This document shows, piece after piece, positions 23,949-31,957 of a DNA stretch of 64,000 nucleotides. Source of the DNA: Hemicentrotus pulcherrimus (lineage: Eukaryota; Echinodermata; Echinoidea; Camarodonta; Strongylocentrotidae); the NCBI GenBank assembly GCA_003118195.1, contig BEXV01000427.1:74104-138103 (forward strand), in the 5' to 3' direction. The notes beneath the pieces are model-generated. The model did not search any database and had not been told where the DNA came from. It worked only from the letters and a program-made list of their open reading frames with translations. The position numbers and the translations under genes were made by a program. Every line of letters begins with the position of its first letter. Position 1 is the first letter of the stretch.

Positions 23949-26126
23949 CTTGAAGAAGCGTATAAGCTCAAACAGAACCCACCAGAAGAACTCAAGGATG
24001 AATACGATATTTGGGTAAGTAAATGATTGATACTTCTTCTCTTTTAAATTCGTCACTACTGGATAGTGCTGTCGAACGCCCGTCTCACTGTAGTTTTGAA
24101 AGATTTCTCATTATTAGAAATAATGCTTGATCATAATCATTTGTGGTTCATTTATCACCCTTTTGTGTTAACAAAAAACCACACTCAATGTTTCAACTAC
24201 TTTGGGGTAAATTATTGTTTTTAATGTATAATGTATGTAGTCAAACAATGTCTTGGCCGGTAAGATTGTACTTTGCATAAATATTTTTCAGATTCCCGGT
24301 GCAATGAGAGGACTTCACTTTAAAATTGGAGCGACGTTTTGTTTATATCTGAACCGTTTCATTGAACGAATTTTCTCTTCTTTTTTGATATAGGCTGCAG
24401 AATTGGATGACGCAGTCAGAGCCGATTCATGTGAGTTTTTGTATTCGTTAAAGTGCCTTTGAAAGAAAGATGAATTAAATGAGTTTCAATATTTGGAATA
24501 ATTTCTGAGAAAGTTTGGATTTCATGTAAATTATGACACTTTTACAAACGAACGTAATAATCGTATCGCATTTTACCATTATTCCAGCACAACAGCAACA
24601 AAATTAGAATAGTATATATATATTTTTTTATATATTACCACAAATTTTGCAATCAGTGGTTTCTATCCCCACCCCCCTCTCGTTCTCTGTGTTTCTTTTA
24701 CCCCGGTTTCCAGCTGGTTATGTCTCTACTTCCCTGTTGTTTGAAATTTTGTTTTTTTCAATTGCATTTCATACTCTATTTTATCATGTTAATGTTCTTA
24801 TTCTGATTGCAGCTTTGGCTAAGGAGGAAGAATATTTCAGTAGTGGCAGAAAATCTCAAACGGTAAGCGGATATACATTAATTATTGTATGCAAGGAGCA
24901 CGCGACAAAAGTTGCACATTTGAGAGTAATTAAAAAAAAAAAGAACTAATATCGAAAAAATATTGTAAGCAATGCTAACAATATTTTATCTGACGAAGTG
25001 TAGCAGCGGCGCACGAAACGTCGTGCTCTTTGATATCCCTTGTTGACCATACATTGCGAGACAAACGAATTTCACTGGCGATATTATTTTCGATACTTTA
25101 TCCGCAATGAGTAATATATTTAGCACTAAGAACTAATATGATCTCTTTTTTGTAATATTTGGTCATTCTTCAATATAGCATATCATTATTTTCTATGCAT
25201 TTTCTCTTCGGAGGGTTAGGCTATATTCTGTTGAGATTACTTAGTAAAATTCCATAGAGCCTAAGTAAGATTTAATACTTTTCTTTATTTCTAGAGCCTT
25301 TTGAATTTGCATTTTGATTGAACATGAATAGCAATATGAATATAAATAATGATGTGACTAATTGTTACATTTTTTTTTTTCGTTTTATGTACAGTCGGTA
25401 CTTTCGATGCGAGGGATCAAACTGGCCCGAGCCGTACGGAACGCCAAACCGCAAATGGTTGGAGGTAAAGGAACCAAGACTACAGGCATCAACAAGAAAA
25501 AGAAGAAGAAGAAGAAGAAGGCAGCCAACGAGACGCCGACCGAAGTTCTGAAAGAGTCCGCAGTCCGAGAGCAAGCCGACGGCGAGAGTCGAGGTCGCAA
25601 CTCGACCGAGCCACCGTCGATGCCGCCTAGCAAGCCGAAGATCGGGTTCATGAAGACGGATTATTCCGAGCTCGATGAACAGCCGTTGCACAGGATGAAG
25701 CAGACGGCTAGGGAGATCGCAGCAACACTGCCAAAGAGTGCAACCCCAAGAACACCCAGTGGTCGAAACACGCCGGGAAGGCGTACACCAAGCGGGAAGA
25801 AGTCCCCTCGAAAAACCCCCACCCCGAGAAAGAGCCCGATACCCCGAAGCCCGTCTTTACCCGGCGCGCCTGACGATCCGGACGAAGATTACGGTGCGCT
25901 GCTAGCCCCACCACCGAGGGGTGATCGAAAATCTCCCGAAGGTGCCGTGGTCAATGATGCTTACGAGGACGAGGACGAATACTATGACGAGAACGGGGAG
26001 TATTACGGCGATGAGGATTACGACGATTACGGAGAGTACGACGAAAATGGGGAATATTACGACGAGGATGGCGAGTATTACGACGAGGATGGCGAGTATT
26101 ACGACGAATACGAAGAAGAATATTAG
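11957..26126 (+). CDS. Adhesion GPCR, GAIN-only ectodomain (gene 1, complete)
   Basis: Membrane receptor of the adhesion GPCR class, assembled from 22 coding exons: 11957-12008, 12871-13088, 13795-14052, 14506-14574, 15107-15215, 15600-15725, 16381-16486, 17139-17256, 17904-17953, 18482-18614, 19269-19372, 19815-19917, 20450-20606, 20966-21032, 21439-21505, 21876-21973, 22813-22933, 23492-23533, 23949-24014, 24394-24430, 24813-24862, 25395-26126. Every junction has a GT donor and AG acceptor, and the 2883 joined bases stay open to a TAG stop, giving 960 residues. Order: signal peptide (1-18), short Ser/Thr/Pro stalk, GAIN (about 90-400), GPS with four Cys (about 361-407), 7TM (about 418-666), charged tail (667-960). 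No EGF, LamG or hormone-receptor domain precedes GAIN, so the ectodomain is short for the class. The ligand is unknown. It is a tandem paralogue of the gene at 31.85-62.65 kb, as shown by identical intron phases. Subfamily assignment is uncertain because the 7TM is divergent. Confidence 0.9.
13795..17256 (+). CDS. Gene 1 exons 3-8: GAIN domain
   Basis: Six exons (258, 69, 109, 126, 106 and 118 bp) encode the helical subdomain A and the beta-rich subdomain B of a GAIN fold, about residues 91-352. The 69-bp exon at 14506 (YIIEICDILLDEE...) aligns with the 69-bp exon at 50275 in gene 2 ([13 protein letters not shown]...), both ending in a W-x-x-[IL]-Q helix. Several N-linked sequons (NTT, NLT) mark it as extracellular. 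Introns in this block carry CT-rich tracts (13761-13780, 14440-14475), a 31-nt perfect hairpin (15466-15496) and a short tandem array of about 20 bp units at 13343-13421. Confidence 0.85.
17374..17450 (-). tRNA. tRNA-Glu (CTC)-like gene with expanded D-loop
   Basis: The 77-nt minus-strand sequence lies in a gene 1 intron, antisense to the host. Acceptor stem TCCCATA/TGTGGGA, anticodon arm CGGCG-CTCTCAC-CGCCG (anticodon CTC) and T-arm GGTTCGATTCC are all intact, and a run of seven T follows within about 6 nt. Compared with eukaryotic tRNA-Glu the D-loop carries five extra bases (TAATA) after GTGGTTA, giving a 13-nt loop. It could be a functional variant, a recent pseudogene or a tRNA-derived insertion. 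Confidence 0.75.
17904..18614 (+). CDS. Gene 1 exons 9-10: GPS proteolysis site
   Basis: The exons encode the GPS: VICVFWNFD, then GVWDDTGCEMV, then CLCNHTTNFGLIL. All four conserved Cys and both Trp are present. The cleavage triplet is His399-Thr400-Thr401. In family members the usual form is His-Leu-Thr or His-Leu-Ser, with cleavage before the Thr or Ser. The nucleophile Thr401 is retained but the -1 residue is polar. The tethered-agonist segment would begin TNFGLIL, less canonical than gene 2's THFAVLM. Whether it self-cleaves cannot be told from sequence. Confidence 0.9.
18624..18752. mobile_element. Small TIR element (MITE family B)
   Basis: About 129 bp with inverted ends: AAAGGGGAAGTCCACCCTAA on the left corresponds to the reverse complement of the right end AATCAGGATGGACTTTTCCTTT with a few mismatches. 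It starts about 10 bp downstream of the gene 1 GPS exon donor. Confidence 0.7.
19269..23533 (+). CDS. Gene 1 exons 11-18: seven-transmembrane domain
   Basis: Eight exons encode TM1 (WLWSIAAAVSVLPLFPFFG), TM2 (NFVFSLIMMLLVLATNE), TM3 (CMGFGIAMHLFTTSTFAWLF), TM4 with GWGTPLLTV, a Cys-Trp pair in extracellular loop 2 (GPRCWFNNNS), TM5 (VYSLLTILLLLASIRAIV), TM6 (ATCLCFLALSPELSIFYFC) and TM7 (SFLNPMIGYAFGALMPFQG). The loop-2 C-W, the TM3 Cys and the TM4 W-G-x-P motif identify a secretin-like adhesion GPCR. TM2 lacks the common I-H-x-N start that gene 2 retains. TM3 has FVIS where gene 2 has LIES. The sequence is therefore a divergent family member. Confidence 0.9.
22075..22262 (-). mobile_element. 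tRNA-derived SINE (second family), copy 1
   Basis: On the minus strand a tRNA-like B box (GATTCGAGTCCC) precedes a body with CACTAATGTCCTTTGACA, CATTTATC, CTCTCCACCCACGTG and AAATGGGTACC, ending CAGCTACAGCCGGGGTAATA. The body recurs at 56139 (plus) and, degraded, at 58590 (minus). It is inserted about 100 bp downstream of a gene 1 splice donor. Confidence 0.75.
22545..22695 (+). mobile_element. Retroelement 3'-end fragment, copy 1
   Basis: It shares a near-identical stretch (TGTAAAATGGCG.CTGGCTGG, GCTCCCCAGRGAGTGG, GTGCGGGYAAG, TGAATCC.ATGA, CGGGGTA..., ATCTGTAAA.CGCT) with 28290-28525. The end TGTAAATCGCTTTGAGACG...GTATTAAACG is typical of animal LINE/SINE 3' tails. The parent element is not identified. 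Confidence 0.6.
23924..23948 (+). repeat. (CA)n microsatellite forming the 3' end of a gene 1 intron
   Basis: A CA run of about a dozen units ends in ACAG and is spliced directly to exon 19 at 23949. The usual pyrimidine tract is replaced by the alternating CA run, with T-rich sequence only upstream of it. Confidence 0.8.
23949..26126 (+). CDS. Gene 1 exons 19-22: cytoplasmic tail with acidic Tyr repeats
   Basis: Four exons encode about 290 cytoplasmic residues. In order there is a charged helix-prone region, a run of nine Lys (DNA at about 25497-25520), a Ser-Pro/Thr-Pro-rich segment with many proline-directed kinase-like sites (TPSGRNTPGRRTPSGKKSP and following), and a final stretch of about 55 residues almost entirely Asp, Glu, Tyr, Gly and Asn with repeated D-E-[DN]-G-E-Y-Y. 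The last repeats are encoded by perfect 21-bp tandem units (26061-26081 and 26082-26102). Exon 22 alone is 732 bp and ends with TAG at 26124-26126. The function is unknown. The tail could recruit scaffold or SH2-type partners if phosphorylated, which is inference. Confidence 0.88.
24961..25095. repeat. Dispersed repeat, uninterrupted copy
   Basis: Contains CTGACGAAGTGTAGCAGCGG, GCACGAAACGTCGTG and CATTGCGAGACAA, shared with 49171-49420. In this copy the site corresponding to the hAT insertion is empty. It lies about 100 bp after the gene 1 exon 21 donor. Confidence 0.7.
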
Positions 26127-26745
26127 TGATCATATTCATTTCAAAACATACTCTTAATGGAAAGATGTGTGTCGGCGTCGATGATGTCAGTTTTGATATA
26201 AAACAGCCAGCCGTATTGCTGTCTATCCGAATACTTATGACAAAGATGATATGTTTTTACCGTGAGATAAAGACTCAGGTAGAATGTCAATACATTTTCA
26301 GCAGTGGTTGAGAAATAGTAGTAGACTTTCTATGGCTATTATTTTCTGTGCATAATTTGAGTTATACAAATCGCTTCCCCCCGCACCCCTTGCTCTCTCG
26401 CCTATAAAGTTTTTCATTCTACCTACATTTGTGTAGATATCTTTTTGAGTGATTCAATGAGTCTCACATTCTTGTGTCTGAATTCATTTTTTGTTTTTGT
26501 TTTTAGGTTAACTTAATTTCTAGTTCCGGGAATGCTTACCTTTTGTTAAAATGTTACTTTTCAAAGATGGAAGTATTGATCACTTCTATGCAATAATGGG
26601 AAGAAAAAAAAATGTGTGGGGCGCAATCCTGTAAGGATTTTAATTTGTAATTATTTATACATAATAGATTATTGTACGAATACAGAGTTCATGTGAGAAT
26701 GCCAAAGTCAAATAATTGTAAATAAAGAAAGCTTGACTAAAACAT
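26127..26745 (+). terminator. Gene 1 3' UTR and poly(A) signal
   Basis: The 3' UTR is AT-rich. A canonical AATAAA at 26721-26726 is followed by an A/C- and T-rich context where cleavage would be expected around 26740-26745. No other strong signal lies closer to the stop codon except a weak AGATAAA near 26265. Confidence 0.6.
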
Positions 26746-26799
26746 TTCAGGGCCGGTCCATTTTTGGAATGATGTGTGCTTAATGAGACAGTGAAGATG

Positions 26800-27164
26800 T
26801 AAATTATGACGATGTCAGTGGTGATAGGTGATGGTAGTCATTGATACAAATGCTGTCGTTGTCGTCGTTTTTGCTGTTGATGATGGCGATGACGATGAAG
26901 AAAGTGATGAAAATGATGTAGATACTTGTGATCATGATGATGGCTGTAGTGCTACTGCTAATAGTAATGGTTGAGGACAGTGATGTTGGTGATCGTAGTG
27001 ATCGATAAAATGACGTTGATCCTGATGATGATGATGTTGATGTCGTGGATTTTGATACTGATAATGATAATGTGATGGTGCTGCCTTTTTTGATGAGTGA
27101 TGACAATAATGCTGGTGGTGGTGGCGGCGGTGGTGGTGGAGGTGGTGCTGATGGTGATGATGAA

Positions 27165-27197
<33 letters not shown>

Positions 27198-27460
27198 GAT
27201 GAAGATGATGTTGATACTTGTGGTGGTGCTGCTTATGATGTTGAAAGATGACAATAATGGTGGTTGTGGTGGTCGTGATGATGATGATGCGATGGCGATA
27301 ATGATGATAATTAAAATAATGATTAAATAAATCAGATGATGACGATGATGATGGTGATGATGATGATGATGAAGGTACTACTAATGATGGTGATAACTGT
27401 AATGCTAACCCTGACGACCTTGACGACGATTGGGATGTCCTTTACAATAGCAGTAGATTA
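26800..27460. repeat. GAT/GGT trinucleotide-rich block
   Basis: About 650 bp dominated by imperfect GAT, GGT and GAA triplets, starting just after the gene 1 poly(A) signal. All frames are open for short distances because of the triplet repeat. No gene is inferred. Confidence 0.85.
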
Positions 27461-28223
27461 CAAGTAAATTTACTCATTTGCTACCCATCATGAGCTGTAT
27501 GCCATCTTTAGACAAGTAAACGCTGGCATCATTCAATGTTTCGGCTTTTCCTCTACCCCCCCCCCCCTCCTTATAATCCCTCTCCCATCCTCTCTCTCTC
27601 TCTCTCTCGCTCTCATATTTCGGTCCTTCTCTCTCTCATTAACCAGATATTTAAGACATGTTATGTCGTTCTAAGAGACCTTTATCAAACTTTATCAAAA
27701 TTTGTGAAAAATTTTATTTATGGACACGATTGATATTCCATACTCTGATATCATTTTGTTGTCTTTCGACCAATTAATTTTGTTGACATCGACGATCGAC
27801 ATCTAACGATTTTTTCTTTCTCGATTTAGTTTTCTTTACGTATTCATTCCTTTAAAGGTATTAAAAAGTTTTGGTATGGGGTCATGAATTTGGTTCAAAT
27901 GAACAAATTGAAGGCATATGCGATCCTACAATATTCGGTGATCGTTGTTGCGGTTGAATCCGAGTCTTAAGTGATGAAATTGTAAATAATAAACTCTTTA
28001 TGTTGTTTAGCTCCCTCTCAAGGTCAAGATATTAATTAAGATATAAAACAATGTTTCTTGACTAAAATCGACCGATTGGCTATTCCCGTTTTGAAAATTA
28101 TATATCACAACTACATATTCTGAAATTTCCTTGGTCTACCATTGTTCGGCCGTAGGCGCTATTTGATATTCTTTTTTTCTCGAATGCAAAAGTTTTTCAG
28201 GGGCTAAATTTTCTGGCGCTTAG

Positions 28224-28525
28224 AATACATCCCTAGGGGAATCCAAATATATCAAAATACATCTCTAGGGGAATCCAAATATATCAAATATATAGGATGC
28301 GAACGTTCATGTGGTTGGACGAGCAAGTGTGCGCCTGTAAAATGGCGACTGGCTGGAATGCTCCCCAGGGAGTGGGAAATGTGCACACGTTGTGTGCGGG
28401 TAAGGCTGAATCCGATGACCGGGGTAATAATATCTGTAAAAGCGCTAAGGCACATCGTTGGATCGGTGTATTGAGCGCTATATAAAAAAAACGGATTATT
28501 ATTATTATTATTATTATTATTACAG
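28224..28525 (+). mobile_element. Retroelement 3'-end fragment, copy 2, with (ATT)n tail
   Basis: The fragment is homologous to 22545-22695 and ends TTGAGCGCTATATAAAAAAAACGG followed by (ATT)n, the hallmark of a non-LTR 3' end. It is preceded by two tandem 32-bp copies (28224-28255 and 28256-28287) that differ at one base. Confidence 0.65.
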
Positions 28526-29624
28526 AATCACTATTCAGCCAATTTTCAAAATTTCCAAAACTTTGTATTACCTTTAATAGAACAGGCTAGAAGGGGGGGG
28601 GGTCAAATTATACACAGAAGCATGGATATATTGATTTGTTTCCATGCTCTATAACTTGTGTATATTCGCTCACGCTAAATCTTAGTGCTAAGTAATAATT
28701 GACATCGACATTTTATTCAGCGCAACGTTTTTGTTCTTACGGTAAATTAGTCAATTGAACGAGCACTCAGTGCACCCGAGGTCATTTTTAATTAAGGCGT
28801 CCCTTTTATCATAGAGTCGTATTAGTCTCAGCGCGCGAATAATCTAAATACGTACAGCCCTCGACACAAAAACAGACGTTTTCTTGAACTTGCACAAATA
28901 CAACCGAGATTTCTGATTGGTTGCAATTCTGGACGCTGTTGATTTGCAATGCAATAGCAAGAGAACTTGGTTTCTGAATTTGATAGGTGGTTTGTGTATT
29001 TCGGATGGATCGTAAAATTCGAAGAATAAATTTTATGCCGAGTAGACCTGTTAAAACGCTTATGCTCGCAACATGACGGAATCCTTTATGTTGTTATGGA
29101 GAAAAAAGTACTATGTTAGATGACATTGGCCAATCAAGATGATACACTTCGAAGTTTATGTTTCTGTTCTTCCTTGTATAAGGTTCCATTCATCGTCTGC
29201 ACGTGATATTTCTAAAACAAAAATAAATGTTTTCTTCAAAGCGATTCTTATGCGAGACAGACATGGATTATCTTTTCATTTATATTTGAGGAGTTCTTGT
29301 GATCCTGTATTGTGACTTGCGCTGTTATCATCGAAGTTATTGTCTTTTTGCTATCCTCATGATTTTAAACGACGTTGTAATAAGAACATCCGACATTGTC
29401 ATATTTTTATCGCATTTCGGCAGCGACAAATCTATGAAGGACGTGGATCCTGCGGAAGAAGTGTTAACAATTAAAAAAATAACGGAAACGGTTAAAATTG
29501 TTGTTAAAACTAAATATATACCGTGAACATATCAGTGCTTATGAATTATGTTACTAATCATTGCTGATATTGTTAGTGACATCAACTTGACCTTTATATT
29601 GTTTGTGTTGTGGATGGCGCTGAT

Positions 29625-29835
29625 GTGGTGGCGATGATGTGGTGGTGGTAATGATGTTGAAGACGTAACGACGACGACGATGATGATGATGATGATGATG
29701 ATAATGATGATGATGATGATGATGACAATGATGATGATGATGCCGATCGTGATTTGGATGTGATGATGATGATAATAATGAAAATGATGTAGCCGATGGT
29801 GATGCGGTTGTAACGGTGATAATGATGATGAACGC
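29625..29835. repeat. GAT trinucleotide block
   Basis: A second array of GAT/GAC triplets in the intergenic region, with the same unit type as 26800-27460. Confidence 0.85.
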
Positions 29836-30367
29836 GTGTGATTTATTAATTGATTATCGCCACGCATGTAGAATATTTCTCATTGTGTATTACACAACTA
29901 AAAATAAAAGTAGGAATTCAGCAATAAAAATAGGTAAGTACATATAAACTGCATTTAATTTTTTCCCAATACCATTTCTTTAAGAAAATTGTTTAAAATT
30001 TGATGAATATCTTGTTGATGCAAATAATTCATATCATTTTTTATTATTATCAATGTTTATAATATAAAAAAGAACTTTTCTACGATGTATTTCAACTAAT
30101 AATTCATCAATCACTTTTTATTTTAGTGGAAAATTATTTATTTTTCAATGACCACTCTTTGCGCGAATCGGTGTTCCTTTCTTTCGTAATTACATATTTT
30201 TTGTTTTGTTACTGTTTATTTGTTTTATGTTTGTTTACATGTATTTGTTTCTATGAACAGCCTTTTTGTTGTGCATGTTTATCTTTACGTACAATTTTTT
30301 TTTTAATCGTTTGTTTGTATTTATTTTTTTTAAATTCATTTATTATATATCACTATTAATATAAAAT

Positions 30368-30858
30368 NNNNNNNNNNNNNNNNNNNNNNNNNNNNNNNNN
30401 NNNNNNNNNNNNNNNNNNNNNNNNNNNNNNNNNNNNNNNNNNNNNNNNNNNNNNNNNNNNNNNNNNNNNNNNNNNNNNNNNNNNNNNNNNNNNNNNNNNN
30501 NNNNNNNNNNNNNNNNNNNNNNNNNNNNNNNNNNNNNNNNNNNNNNNNNNNNNNNNNNNNNNNNNNNNNNNNNNNNNNNNNNNNNNNNNNNNNNNNNNNN
30601 NNNNNNNNNNNNNNNNNNNNNNNNNNNNNNNNNNNNNNNNNNNNNNNNNNNNNNNNNNNNNNNNNNNNNNNNNNNNNNNNNNNNNNNNNNNNNNNNNNNN
30701 NNNNNNNNNNNNNNNNNNNNNNNNNNNNNNNNNNNNNNNNNNNNNNNNNNNNNNNNNNNNNNNNNNNNNNNNNNNNNNNNNNNNNNNNNNNNNNNNNNNN
30801 NNNNNNNNNNNNNNNNNNNNNNNNNNNNNNNNNNNNNNNNNNNNNNNNNNNNNNNNNN
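30368..30858. other. Assembly gap upstream of gene 2
   Basis: A run of N about 1 kb before the first visible exon of gene 2. A perfect TGACGTCA (30872-30879) lies just after it. The missing signal-peptide exon or promoter of gene 2 could lie here or farther upstream. Confidence 0.99.
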
Positions 30859-31067
30859 GGTAGCAGCAAAATGACGTCACGTTTCACAGCCATGGAAAAA
30901 GTGCTATGAAAAATGGATATAAACCGGTAGAGCCATGGAAAATGACTATGAATTTCAATTAGCGGGCATGGTTAAGAACATGACTGCATTTTCAACCAAT
31001 CAGAAGACAGGATAAGTAACGAATCTTAAAATAAGGTTTATAACAATTAATATGTAGGTAGCATTAT

Positions 31068-31830
31068 GACTATTGAAATACAATTATTCGTAACAGGTCA
31101 ATAAAATAATTTGTATCGTGACACTTAACAAAAATTTGTGCATTAAATTAATCACATCACGAAAATAGTCTATTTCACCAAACCAATAAACCATCGTAAT
31201 GTAATATGCCATTTTCGTAATGTAACCAAATTTGATGCATAAGACTTTGTGAAGTGCCTCGATACAAATTGTTTAAATCACCTGATAAGAATAATAGTAT
31301 TTCAATAGTCAAACTGCAAACTGCATATATCTAGTGTTGCTAAGAAGGACAAGCCATAATGTTTGTCCAACCTGGCAACAACTAATGTATGTAATTCGGA
31401 TTCTGTCTATTGAAATACTTTTACTTTTATCAGGTGAATGAGATAATTTGTATTGAGGCACTTCACCAAGACTTTGGTATTAAATTTGGTTACATTACGA
31501 AAATGGCCTATTGAATTTAATGCATGCGTTTTTGTGAAGTGCCTCAATACAAATATTTCATTCACCTGAAATGAATAATTGTATTTCAATAGCCAGAATT
31601 AAAAATATATATTTTAGCGTGTTGTTAGGTAGTAATTTAATGTTTGTCCAACCTGGCAACCAACTAATGTATTTAGGTTTGCATTCTGACCCCAATTCTG
31701 ACTATTGAAATTCAATTATTCGTAGACAAATAAGTAATATAATAATAATAATAATAATAATAATTCGTTGCACTTCCCAATGACGTAAGCATTAAATTTG
31801 GTTACATTACTAAAAGCGGTCTATCGACCC
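31068..31830. repeat. Tandem array of palindromic repeat units upstream of gene 2
   Basis: About two and a half units. Each unit has a palindromic core (CTATTGAAATAC ... TTTGTAT.GTG.CACTT ... AAGTGCCTC.ATACAAA ... GTATTTCAATAG) at about 31070-31313, 31405-31592 and, truncated, 31698-31830. They are separated by a spacer containing TGTTTGTCCAACCTGGCAAC. A diverged copy is at 43640-43880. The last truncated unit runs up to the first visible exon of gene 2. Confidence 0.75.
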
Positions 31831-31849
31831 CATTTTATTGATAACCAAG

Positions 31850-31957
31850 ACATGCAGACGACACCAGTAACCACCACTACGCCTGTAACCATGGTAACCA
31901 CTAATCAGATATCGACATCTTTGACCTGCGTGGGTTCTTGCAACATAACAACAGCAG
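31850..31957 (+). CDS. Gene 2 first visible exon: Thr-rich segment
   Basis: It encodes a Thr-rich, mucin-like stretch followed by a C-V-G-S-C pair and ends in phase 1 at GCAG|GTAAGA. The acceptor is uncertain: ACCAAG| (start 31850, phase 1) fits the phase-1 pattern of all extracellular modules, while CATGCAG| (start 31858, phase 0) is the alternative. Upstream reading frame to 31798 is repeat-derived. The in-frame ATG at 31852 is not followed by a signal peptide, so it is unlikely to be the true start. Confidence 0.6.

Noticed and set aside
25365..25691. Minus-strand open frames opposite the last exon of gene 1
   Set aside because: Shadows of a long GC-rich coding exon. They have no splice context and no recognisable domain.
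27045..27330. Gly/Asp-rich and Met-rich open frames
   Set aside because: Produced by GAT/GGT triplet repeats after the gene 1 poly(A) signal.
29820..29934. ATG followed by an open frame ending in phase 1 at TAG|GTAAGTA, considered as the missing first exon of gene 2
   Set aside because: The encoded stretch is not a signal peptide (it begins in GAT repeats and has charged residues throughout). Only the phase fits.
31798..31849. Upstream extension of the first visible gene 2 exon
   Set aside because: The extra reading frame lies in a truncated copy of the palindromic repeat and an acceptor-like AG precedes 31850.
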